From: Oreohelix idahoensis
Lineage: Eukaryota; Mollusca; Gastropoda; Stylommatophora; Oreohelicidae
Direction of reading: 5' to 3'
DNA: 64,000 nucleotides
Assembly (NCBI GenBank): GCA_024509875.1
Contig: JAMPIV010010577.1
Coordinates: 62,001-126,000, forward strand
The translations under genes and the position numbers were made by a program. The notes under the pieces are model-generated. The model had not been told where the DNA came from and ran no database searches. It saw only the letters and a list, made by a program, of their open reading frames with translations. Positions 21,893 to 31,671 of the stretch are shown here, piece after piece. Every line of letters starts with the position of its first letter. Position 1 is the first letter of the stretch.

Positions 21893-23742
21893 ATGGATCA
21901 GTGGTTGAAAACCGGCACAGTAAAAAAAGCTGAAACATAATGTGGAATGTGATCAATCGCCAAGTACTTCTCAGGACACGCCTAAGACTTTGGTGCAGGA
22001 TAGTGACAAGACACGATCTTCAGTTTTACATAGAGCTAAAAAGAGAAAATACAGTGACGAATACATGAAGTATGGGTTTTCGTTTATAGGAGATGAGGAC
22101 TGTGCTAAGCCCCACTGTGTAGTGTGTCGGGAAGTATTATCCAATGGTAGCATGAAACCTTCGTTACTCTTGCGGAATACAAACAAAAGACCCCAGTTAT
22201 GAAAACAAGGAACGCAATTTTTTCAGCGCCTATCGAAACAACAGAATGTGACATCGTACTTGTCGTCAGCTAACAAAGATAATGAAAATGCAGTTGAAGC
22301 CTCCTACCGTATTAGTTATCGTATTGCTAAATGTGGTAAAAATCATACTATAGCTGAGAATTTAATTTCTCCTTGTATAAAAGATGCCGTTCTGTGCATG
22401 CTCGGAGAGGAACATATTCGCAAAATGAACGCTATCCCTCTTTCGAACAATACAATTTCTCGAAGAATGCAGGATATGTCTGACGATGTTGAAGCGAAAA
22501 TAATAAGTAGAATTAAAAATAGTAAATTATTTGCTATTCAAGTTGACGAAAGCACAGATATTGCTAATTTCGCTGTTTTGCTTGTTATTGTGAGGTATTT
22601 GAAAAGCAATGAAGTTGAAGAAAACCTTTTGCTTTGTCATCCTCTGTCAGGGCTTACAAGAGGTGAGGATATATTTCATGCTATTGATTCTTATTTTAAA
22701 GAAAAGGACATCAATTGGTCTAATTGTTGTGGACTATGCACTGACGGAGCCAAGTCTATGTCAGGTTGCTACTCCGGTCTTCGCGCTCGTGTCACGAAGG
22801 TAGCCCCCAATATAACCTGGAGCCACTGCTGCATCCACAGGCAACACCTTGCATCTAACCGTTTACCTGGTGAATTAAAAGTCGTTCTTGGTGAAGCTGT
22901 GAAAGTAGTTAATTTTATAAAGTCAAAGTCCACAAACTAGAGGCTTTTCAAAGCACTGTGTGAAGAGATGAATAGTCTTCATTCTACCCTGCTCCTTCAT
23001 ACACAAGTAAAGTGGCTCTCTCGTGGTAAAGTCCTTACCCGGCTGTTCGAACTTAGACATGAAGTCCAACTTTTTTTGGAAGACCATCCTTTCCAACTTT
23101 CTTCTAAGTTACACGACTGTGATTGGCTTCAGAGTCTTGCATACTTATCGGATATTTTCCTACAAATAAACAAACTAAATTTGGCACTTCAGAATAGCTC
23201 GGTAACGATCTACAATGTTTCAGACAAAATGTAATCTATGATTAAAAAAATTAGATTTTTGGAGGTCGTGTATTGAAAAAGGCCAGCCTGGGGTATTTAA
23301 AACTCTGCACAATCTGAGAACGAGCTGTACCTCTCCCAGGAAATGAGCGAGAAAATAATTGAAATGGCTAAAATCATCTTTCGAGAAGTACTTTCCGAAA
23401 CCTGGAAAAGAGAACTACTGGATTGTAAATCCCTTTGAAGAAGAATATTTCCAAGCAGCCACATTATCAATCAATGAAAAAGAGAAGTTGATTGAACTTT
23501 CGACTGATACTACTTTAATAGCTGAATTCAAAGGAAAATTCCTTATTAAGTTTTGGGTAGACATCAGCAGAGAATATGAACTGCTGACCGACAAGGCGCT
23601 TAAGTTTCTGTTGCCATTTACAAATACTGAGCTGGTGGAGAGGGTGTTCTCTTCTTATACCTTTATAAAAAATAAATACCGTAGTAAACTGAATGCAGGT
23701 CCAGAATTGAGACTGTATCTTACATCACTTTGTGGCCGTTGA
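21893..23742 (+). pseudogene. hAT transposase, ZBED5-like, several lesions
   Basis: The likely start (MDQWLKTGTVKK, 21893) shifts frame into a BED-type zinc finger region (KPHCVVCREVLSNGSMKPS, about 22105-22160). The catalytic region follows: first Asp in FAIQVDESTDIA (about 22550) and second in CTDGAKSMSG (about 22740). TAG at about 22938 and TAA near 23234 interrupt it. The C-terminal hAT dimerisation domain is well preserved (LLPFTNTELVERVFSSYTFI, KNKYRSKLN, LRLYLTS; to 23742). The family resembles the source of vertebrate ZBED5-type genes. This copy is not functional. Confidence 0.9.
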
Positions 23743-25240
23743 TAGTATTAGAGGTTCGGACCACTGCCCTTTCAGTAGATAGTATGTTGTAAGGTAAAAT
23801 ACGAAAAAAACGTCCTTCTCTCAGACTGACTCTACATTTTTCCTCATACCCACTGTTGATCAATCGAATTCACCCGAAGACAGTAGTGAAAATTTCAAAC
23901 GTCGAACTTTATTAACATAAGTTGATAAATGGGTAAAAATGGTCTTCTTGCTACTGCTTGTTCTAGCTATCTAAATGACTTCTAAATTCTTCAGGCGAAA
24001 CCTCTTGTCTCTCTTTTGTACTGACTGTTTATTTTACGTTTCTTTTCATATGTCTCTTGGTATATGTCACTAAGAGAAAACTGGCCTTACCGCCAGGGCT
24101 GTCACTTTGCCAAGACTACTTCTATTTTTCTTCTTTGCTCTGACCTTGTCTGCTGAGCTATACATGCTAGTAATAGATCAAAATGTTCAACATACCTGGT
24201 TTTGTTTCTTTATCGAAATACACTTTTTCCTTTCACAACTATTTTGTCCTCAGAATAAATACTATCACAAAAATACTGTCGTACACAAACTTATGAAAAA
24301 TATTGTACTGAGCGGTTTCTATCGCTCTTTATCTCACAGAACATTCTTGCTGACCACCTACGCTGAACGCGTTTTTTCACACAAGTCTTACGCTGAGTGT
24401 GTTCCAAATCTAACTTTACCACTTAGGAGAAAACCCTTTTCTCTACCTACGCCTAGCGCGTCTCAATCTCAACTCAACCCTTTAATCCCCATTCTAACCT
24501 TTCTTCGTTCACCCCTAAACTGTGTTCACACATCCCAATTTTCCCGTGCGTACTTTTTTTCCTCAACTCACTAAACCTGCAAGGGACTTAATTCTACGTT
24601 ATCTCCCTTTGAAGATTTCACTCTCTTCTTTAAAGTTTACAACAAAATCATTACATGCTAATTTTCTCAACCATAATCGAGAACCCACTAAATCTGCTTA
24701 ACCCAAATTTAACACTTCCATCTACCAACCGTAAAATGCGGAGTTTCCTCCCTATCCTCAAACCATTCCTTCACTTATTTTATCTCCCTTCAACTAAGAC
24801 TAATAGTCTATATCCAAATCCATTCATATTTCCTAAATCATTTTTCTACACTCTTTTACTTTACTAAAACCAAACCACCGTTCACAACTTGAACCTGATT
24901 TAAAAAAAACTATGTGCCTCAAAACAAGCTCAAGGATCGCACTGAACATTTGTCATGGTCACTAGGCATGTGTGTTATAAAAAGTGATTTCAACTTTTAA
25001 CAATAACAACGTTTTTATTATTATTATTAATAAATTAAATGTGTTAATTTTTATTGTAACTTCTAATTTTTTAAATGTAAAAATATATGCACTGTTTGTT
25101 CACCTTTTTATTACATTGTTTTTTAATCCCGTGCTTGGCCCCTTTTTTCTGGTTATAATATATAAATTTTGAATAACAGCAACTATATTAATTTCAAATA
25201 TTTTGCTAATATTTGGAGTACAATTTATAGAAATGGGCTG
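23743..25240 (+). other. Non-coding right half of the hAT, includes a dispersed repeat
   Basis: No convincing gene. About 24555-24930 (from 'ctcactaaacctgcaaggg' to the 'tactttactaaaaccaaa' block) is similar at roughly three of four bases to 47985-48345, so either another element sits inside the hAT or a hAT relic lies at 47.9 kb. The longer open stretch 24107-24574 has no recognisable motif. Confidence 0.6.
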
Positions 25241-25279
25241 CCAAGGGGTACGCAAGTGAAAGAAGGTTGGGAACCGCTG

Positions 25280-27167
25280 GAATAGAGTATGGGCGGTCTC
25301 TTTTTACGACACTCTTTGTTTATCTCAAAGACTCCTACAGCTCTACTGGACAGCCAATTAATTGCCAGTTTCCATACACTCAAGTGCACGCACCAATTTG
25401 GTGTTTCAAACACTCCGACACAACGTAAATACAAACTACAGATAAACAGTTAGGGGTAATTTTGGGCCTGGACCTTCCAACACACGACAAAAGTTTTAGT
25501 ATGTTTATTTATCATAAAATCAACTCACAACATATATATCAGTTCACAGGTAAAAATCATATATTTACAGAAAATACAAATACAAGTTGGGGGGGGGGGG
25601 GGGGTTGTTTAGGAGGAGTATCCAATAATCCCTTCTCGCTTGTATTAATAAGATAGACCCGGTCCCAAAAGACAAGGTGGGGGTGATGATCAGAGATAGG
25701 TAATTTAACTCAACAGTAAATTCGTGACTCTGAAAAGAGATGTTACACAGTTATGAAGTGGGGGAGGGGGGGGGGGGGAAGGGAAGTGTGTGTAGGAACA
25801 AATTATCCTATTAAATTCTCAAGAACCAAAGTTTCCCCTTCCAAAGCAGATTTAATGGGGAAGGGGGGGGGGGGGGTAACAAAGGTAATAAAATCCCACT
25901 TAAGAGAAATAATACGATGAAAACAGAAAACTTATTTACTAGGACAACAACTTATAACGGTTTTAAAAAATAGACCCCCCTTCATTCATGCACGCTCAGT
26001 TGGCCAACGTACTGTCGCACACACAGACTTACCAAATCTTGGACTCTGGCGCTCCTTAGAAATATTACAAAAAACACTTCAAAACACTTTACTAAGTTAG
26101 TGTCTTTTCTTCTGTTGCCGGCCCCAGAGTAACAGGGTTGTTTGTTTGCACAATGGTTCCTGAAATCATCGGAATATGAAGATAAAGAGTTCTTTGTTTT
26201 TTGTTAGGGAAAAGAGTTCTAAAGGATGGCACGGTCACATGTCCTGGTGGTGACAATGAGGTGGTTTCTTTGCTTTAGCCACTGATGGTGACACGACTGA
26301 CCAGTAAAGCATGGGGTTCTTGGGGGGGGGGGGGGGGGTTAAAATGCAGTGAAGAATTATGCACTGTCAGGGTTCAGGAAAATATATATATTCTTTCTCC
26401 GTCGAGCAGTAAATAAAGTAAAAGGGTCTGGCAATGTTCTTCTCCAGTAAAACATACATTAATTGATGGTGTGTTAAATTGTTCTTGGGGTTGCTTTCTT
26501 TCTGCTAATTTTATATAGCTGAATCCCAAAATAGACGATCACCCCAAGATTTAAATTTAAACAGTCTCATCAAATTTTGGAGTGGTTTTAAAAACTGAGT
26601 CTGGGAGACTCTCTACAATGTTCTTTCTTTCTGCCTTTCTTTCTTACTTTCTTGCTTGGATGCAAGGTTACGATCACCCTATATACATGAAAGATAAAAA
26701 CATGTAATTCATACCGAAAATCAGATAAATTTACCGTTAACTATTCTACACACTCGCGTCTTTAATTCTATAAATTCAAGAAAAGCTCCCCGCGAGCCTG
26801 ATAGTTAAAAACACATCTATATGTACAGAACTAAACTAATTGAATTAGTTTATAAATTCCTTCGCGACTTTTAAAGATTACTTTAAGCATTTAAGCCTCT
26901 ATTATCTTAGAAAAAATGTAATAGATATCATTAACTCTTCAACTAGAACTTTTGAGATAGGTTTAATTTAATAGATTTAATTTAACCACAAAATCCAGTG
27001 AAATAAAATGAATGAATGAACTAGACCACTGATCACTTTTAAAAAGTGTTATACTGTTTAAGCACAGAACACTCCAATAAAGCCGAAAGATCCCTCGGGA
27101 GTCTAGCAGGATTCAGCTATAAGCTAGTGGTACTTTAAAAGCTCTGGTAAAACGAATGATAACGGCA
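25280..27167 (-). repeat. LTR-B segment matching LTR-A 5189-8041
   Basis: Aligns with LTR-A apart from the mariner and small indels. Contains poly-G runs at 25589-25604, about 25752-25778, 25863-25876 and 26322-26338. The only extra stretch near 25455-25480 (ggggtaattttgggcctggacc) is absent from LTR-A. No gene seen. Confidence 0.8.
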
Positions 27168-27406
27168 GTTAGTTAGTTAGTTCCGTCTGTTATTTTGCTG
27201 TAATACCCTGTTCAACCAAAACCCAATGAAGGGTTACAAACGGTTATATTGGGGTATATAGTGTATTGATATCTTCTCTGGTATTATTTTCCTAGTCCTG
27301 AAAAGGACTGGTCCTGAAAAGGACCACTAGCTGGCTGTCTGGACTCCTCTTTGTTTGTCCGGTTGTGGTGCCGTGCCGCTTATAGTGTTTTTTATGTCCT
27401 GCCTCA
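27168..27406 (-). other. 3' tail of the LINE-like insert with AACT repeats
   Basis: On the minus strand this ends in (AACT)n (27168-27181), a short microsatellite tail of the kind seen at LINE 3' ends, exactly where similarity to LTR-A stops. A duplicated 'tcctgaaaaggac' (about 27296-27325) is also present. Confidence 0.6.
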
Positions 27407-29796
27407 CTATCTGGCTTGTGTGGTTTTGTGTGCTTTTGCCCTCCTTGTTTCTGTTTCTTGTGTCTTCCTTTGCTCTTGTGTCTTAGATAGCGCTTTTTCT
27501 ATAATTGTTGGGAGTAGCTTTTCCAGCGTTTCCTCGATGACTTCTTCGTCTGGTTGGTCGTTCGTTTTAATATCTTTTGTGTTTGATGTTATTTCTTCAA
27601 TGGTCATTCTTACTGCTTCTGTTCTCTTCAGTACCTCTTCGTTTCCTTCTTTCAGTTCTATCAGCTTCTTGATATCTTCTTCTACCTGCTGTTGAATTCT
27701 TTTCATGTCTTGGTGTATTATTTTCATGTCGTTCATGAATTGTTGTTGTTTCGCGCTTTCCGAGCTATCAGGGATTTCTTCACATCTGGCCGTTGATGTT
27801 CTGTCTTTGTGTGGGTGCCGGTTTTCTCTCTCTCCTTTCGCAGTTGCTGTTTTAGATCTTTCACCTCAGTCGTGAGCTGTCTGACCTGTTCTGTTAGGCT
27901 GTCTTGGCGCCTATTACCTTGAGTACTTGAAATCAGTGTGTTTTTTGCCTCTTGGTACGATATCCCCTTTCCAATGGCAACTGTAATTATTTGCCTTGTT
28001 TGTTGGTATTCGGGACACCCTCTGTATCGTGCTCCGTGCTTTCCGAGGCAGTTGGAACATTTTCTATTGTTATTTGGTGCTTTGTAGTCGTGGTCTTGTT
28101 TTGCCTTTGGGCAGTCTTTGTATTCGTGGCTGCCCGCACAGTATCTGCAGACCGTCTCTTTTCTGCACGTGTTCTTTGTGTGAGAAAATCCCTGGCACTT
28201 TGAACACTGCATCACTGGTGGGATGTAAGCATGTGTTCTTCGAGGTCTATTCTGGATAGTGATGTTTTCCGGGACTGTTTTCCCTTTTAGAGTCACTATT
28301 ATCAGTCTGGTGTCTTCTTTGTTCCAGGACTTAAGCCTTTCTGAGTGTGTGAATCTGTACCGAGGGTTTTCGGCCTGGATGTAGCTGAGGGCCTCTGTGT
28401 CTGACAAGCTTGTGTCTATCCCTTTGATGACTACTCTCTTGGTTTCATTGTAGATTTCTGCTTGGATTTTGATCCGGTGTGGTAGTTGATATTCTTTAGG
28501 CCCGGATGTCAGTGCAGTCATCAGCGATTTAGTCTTTTCTGTATCATTCAGGGCAAGTATCACTCCCTGTTGGTGCCTTCTGATACTTATTATGCCTCTT
28601 TTGCCTACTACTTTCTCCAGGATATTGATTACTTTGTCGTCCGGGAGTGCCCTGAGTGTGGCTTCTCCTTCGGACAACTGCGTAATTTTTATTTTGCGCT
28701 CTTGATCCTGTTCTTTGTGATTGCTTTTTCGTAGTTCGCCTGGGCGGCATCTCCCTTCTGTCTGCTCATGATTTTGCTTCTCTTGATCACCACGGGGGAC
28801 TTGGCTATTCTCTGTTGAATTCCGGCGTATCTCGATGTCTGACACTGGAGCCACCTCAAATAGTGCTTCTTTCAATGTTGGAGTGAGACTAAGGAACTCG
28901 TCTCTGTCTTAACGCATTCTGTATAGTTCGCTCATAGCGGTCTCTGCGATATCTTCTGGGTCTAATTCGTCTACTTCAGATGATGCCGTCCCCTCATCAG
29001 CAGCTGGCCGCGAGGTGACGTCCCGTTGTTCTGCACTTTTGTCCACCTCCTGAGCCGGTCCGAGTTGAAGAGTTGTCTCCTCCACAGTGTTTGCAGGTGA
29101 CCTCTCGGCATCGTGTGGTGGTGTCATTGGTGTTTGGCGCAGCTTCTCTGTGCCAGACCGGGCCTCTGCAGAAGAGTCGGGTACGTGTGGTGGAGGCAAC
29201 ATGGATCTAAGCTCCTGTTTTCCTTTCTCTTTCCTTTCCAGCGTCTGTTCTATCCCCTGTATCAGTCTCTTCACCCTCTCACGCTCAGGGTCTAGGCCGT
29301 GGACGTTTGCAGCTGCCCTTTTCTCTCTTCTTTCCAACCATCCCCTCATCTTCTCCAGGTGGTGTAGCAATCTCATCGTTTCCTCATCCTCTGGATCTAC
29401 ATCTTCTAGGCCAGGGACGCCTGCATCTGCCCTCACCTCTGTCTCGCAAGGAGTCGGGCCCCTCAGCCTCTCAGTCGGGTCGACACACGTAGCAGCTAAC
29501 TCCGTCGTCGTGTCTAGAGTTGGAGGAGGACCGGTCTCAGCACGAGTACTTGATGCAGTCTTGCTCTCTGGCTGTCTGTCTTTGTTTGAAGCTTTGTTAT
29601 TCACATGGCTCTTCAGCGCTGGCAGGCTGGTGTAGACCTTCCTCCTTTTAGCTCTCGCCGTCGTGCTAACAGAGAGGCCGCTCCTGGCTTCCTGGTTGTT
29701 AACCGCTGCGCTTCTTCCGTTTCCTCGGTCTTCCGAACGTTCTGTGGTTCGCAATGAGGTGCGAAATTCCTGCGAGACGCTGCATCTAAGGATCAT
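27407..29796 (-). pseudogene. LINE-ORF1-like gag with three CCHC knuckles, inside the LTR
   Basis: One original frame of about 790 codons read from 29796. The first 295 codons are acidic/Arg-rich low-complexity text; one TAA (28909-28911) interrupts, and the same frame continues to 27733. That part has an RRM/PRE-like domain (RVVIKGIDTSLSDTEALSYI; RLKSWNKEDTRLIIVTLKG) and then three knuckles: CSKCQGFSHTKNTC, CRYCAGSHEYKDC and CSNCLGKHGARYRGC. After a frameshift near 27750 a coiled coil runs to 27407 (MNDMKIIHQDMKRIQQQVEE). This layout is that of ORF1 of jockey/I/CR1-type LINEs, nucleic-acid chaperones. No reverse transcriptase follows. The first part is shared with LTR-A, so it was carried by the LTR. 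Confidence 0.8.
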
Positions 29797-30228
29797 CGTG
29801 CCTTATATCTATGTAGCTCCTACGTTTGATTCTGGCCACTCCTTTAAGGCCGGTACGAACAAAAGGCCTAGCAGAATGCTTGCTTAATGTCGCTCTAAAT
29901 AGCTCTAGAGGTAACAGTGGGTGTGGCTTTACCTATCCTATAACAATGCGGTCTTCAGAAGGCCTGGCAGATAACAGTCTGCATATTTAATAGCCAACGT
30001 GGTGGAAAGTTCGCTCTGCTTCAGTGAATACTAATGAGCCCACGTGTAGACTCCCAAGATGTTATTGCGCATAGCTAATGAGCCAAGGTGGAATAGGTTC
30101 GCTCTGGCGAAACAAAAAAGTTGCAACAAATGTTGGAGTTACTGATGTTATGAAAAGCTAAAAGTCCCTTTAATCATCCATCAAATCAGGGAAAATTCAC
30201 TTGTCAAACTATACATACGTCAGTCACA

Positions 30229-30233
30229 TTGAG
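30229..30233. repeat. Right target-site duplication (TTGAG) of gypsy G2
   Basis: Directly follows GTCACA at the outer end of LTR-B; partner of 5061-5065. Confidence 0.8.
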
Positions 30234-30597
30234 CAAAGTTGAAGCAGCAATTTGTTGCCCTACAAAACTCAACCAGACGTGATGGCCACTGACTGCTTTG
30301 AAAGTCGGCGGCTAAGGATCAAAGAAGAAGACGAAGTTCGTTTTATTTCTGGAATATGTGCTTGTTTTAGTTTTTGTGAAAGGTTTTTAATTAAATCTTT
30401 CTGTCAGGTGGTGGTCAGTGTCCGACTTAATGAGTTTAAAATGTCGGACAACTGCTACGTACTTTCAATTGTTACTAAATAATTTGTTTAGAGCTTGCTG
30501 GTATATTAGCATGCCCACTTATATCTACCTTGTTGAATATCTACTGGTATTTATCTAGATGTCCTTAACTGTCGGCGGATTCCTTACAAAAGCTAGA
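30234..30597 (+). pseudogene. LINE 3' end, copy 1
   Basis: The segment 'gcaatttgttgccctac ... ctgactgctttgaaagtc' matches the C-terminal codons and 3' UTR of the copy at 30690-30900, and 'gaatatctactggtattt' recurs at 30535 and 30829. About 210 bp in the middle are absent from copy 2. It is degraded and non-coding. Confidence 0.6.
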
Positions 30598-30599
30598 TA

Positions 30600-30779
30600 T
30601 GTCTGCGAAAGAAAAACCGACGAAAAACAACTTGGCGGAGGACTGTGGAGGCTGAGATGCAAAGAATGAACCAGAGTTGGAGCACTGTACGAAGGATGGC
30701 CACTGACCGGGCAAAATGGAATCAATTTGTTCCTGCTCTACAAGACGCCACAAGGCGTTATGGCCACGGACTGCTTTGA
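30600..30779 (+). pseudogene. C-terminus of a LINE reverse transcriptase (RTE-like), copy 2
   Basis: A 59-codon frame ending in a stop: RRKTTWRRTVEAEMQRM, WSTVRRMATDRAKWNQFV, ALQDATRR. The pattern 'TTWRRT...A.DR..W...V.AL' is the usual end of RTE/craniate-type LINE ORF2, also seen at 56288. The remainder of the LINE is absent. Confidence 0.78.
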
Positions 30780-31504
30780 CGGTCAGCGGCTAAGGATCAC
30801 AGATATAGCAGATACATGTCTACTCTGTTGAATATCTACTGGTATTTATCGGGATGTCCTTAACTGGCGGATTCCTAACAAAAGCCAGATATGTCTGATA
30901 ATCTTGTCTGCCATCATTTTTGTCACGTAATTTTAAATTGATTCATATAAGCAGGGCTTAAGAGTGGAACTTTGAGCTGGAGCGCAAAGCAGTGGAGCTG
31001 TAGGTTTTTGTTCGGAGCTGGGGTCGGAGCCAGAGCACAAGAAATCTTGACTGCTCCACTGCTACAATTTCGTTATGTATTTTCAATATAAAAATAATAC
31101 TAGTGTATTAAATGTATAACAACGAAATAAAATAATTAATAAGTGTGTTTTATTCTAAACCCGAGTAAATATTGTATATTATTTCCATACAGTTTCAGGT
31201 TAATTTAACTCGGGAAACAGTTTCAAATTTTCATTTTCAAAAAATAAAACTGAACACGCAAATTATGACATATCAGCTTGGTTCATACTTAAAATAACAC
31301 ATTTATATTATTTAAATGTTTGCAGCTGGGAATTTTTTTTCCATCTTGGAGTCTCCATTTGTTCACACAAAAAAAAAATAAATAAAAGAAAGCAAATTTA
31401 TTTAAAAGCAAATCAATGTCAATATATTAGCTATCAAACAATACTACTCATTTAATCAATCTGAAGTGGTAAGTCTTAAATACTATTACTACGAGTATCA
31501 ATAT
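30780..31504. other. Unassigned AT-rich DNA
   Basis: LINE 3' UTR to about 30910, then a short region rich in 'ggagctgg/ggagctg' (30980-31060), which could be a SINE or hAT-derived fragment but has no second terminus. The rest is AT-rich with no gene. Confidence 0.45.
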
Positions 31505-31668
31505 CACATGCAGGTACATTATTAATAAAAATGTAATATTTATTGTTACTACTTTTTTAAACGCCAAAACAATAAAAATGTGGTTGCAGTAATAGCACAA
31601 TCAAGTTTAGCCATGTCTTCAGAAACAAATTCAAATCCGCCGACATTATTGATATCCGATTAACGGAA
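31505..31668. repeat. Inverted dispersed repeat, partner at 54365-54520
   Basis: Reverse complement of 54365-54520 over about 160 bp (for example ttgatatccgattaacgga here and tccgttaatcggatatcaa there). The two copies lie 23 kb apart on opposite strands; identity of the source element is unknown. Confidence 0.78.
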
Positions 31669-31671
31669 CAG

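Larger units (their letters stand above)
21373..25279 (+). mobile_element. hAT transposon with perfect 8-bp target duplication
   Basis: Terminal inverted repeats of 16 bp match perfectly (CAGCGGTTCCCAACCT). GAATAGAG flanks both ends (21365-21372, 25280-25287) and occurs once in LTR-A at 5189-5196. A subterminal hairpin (CGCGTACCCC tg GGGGTACGCG) lies about 20 bp inside the left end. Length 3,907 bp; the transposase gene occupies the left half, the right 1.5 kb is non-coding. Confidence 0.95.
5066..30228 (-). mobile_element. Large nested Ty3/gypsy retrotransposon G2 (with insertions)
   Basis: Read on the minus strand: 5' LTR 21241-30228, internal region 16627-21240, 3' LTR 5066-16626, bounded by TTGAG on both sides. 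The LTRs begin TGTGAC and end ACGACA (minus strand). They align over long stretches (5066-5420 with 21241-25530 minus the hAT; 6408-8040 with 25537-27168; 8136-8400 with 29655-29925; 16322-16626 with 29921-30228). Removing nested insertions leaves LTRs of about 2.65 kb (left) and 5.07 kb (right) and a 4.6-kb internal region. The left LTR contains a mariner and gypsy G1, the right LTR a hAT. The element is damaged in gag, protease and integrase. Confidence 0.85.
21241..30228 (-). repeat. G2 5' LTR (LTR-B), split by a hAT element
   Basis: LTR sequence at 21241-21372 and 25280-30228, about 5.07 kb after removal of the hAT. It carries long poly-G tracts, a tetranucleotide stretch (agttagttagtt, about 27168-27181), and a gag-like reading frame from 29796 to 27407 on the element's own strand. 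Outer end GTCACA followed by TTGAG. Confidence 0.83.

Noticed and set aside
24107..24574. Plus-strand open frame of 155 codons in the hAT
   Set aside because: No domain, Phe/Leu-rich from pyrimidine-rich DNA, and partly within a dispersed repeat.
29087..29635. Plus-strand open frame of 182 codons
   Set aside because: It is antisense to the gag-like frame and has no motif; its composition mirrors the opposite strand.
5066..30228. Segmental duplication of host DNA
   Set aside because: The similar arms end in TG...CA, abut primer-binding and polypurine-like sites, and are bounded by a 5-bp duplication, as LTRs are.
30953..31070. hAT-like end (cagggcttaagagtgg) or SINE near 30953
   Set aside because: No matching right end or target duplication was found within the next kilobase.
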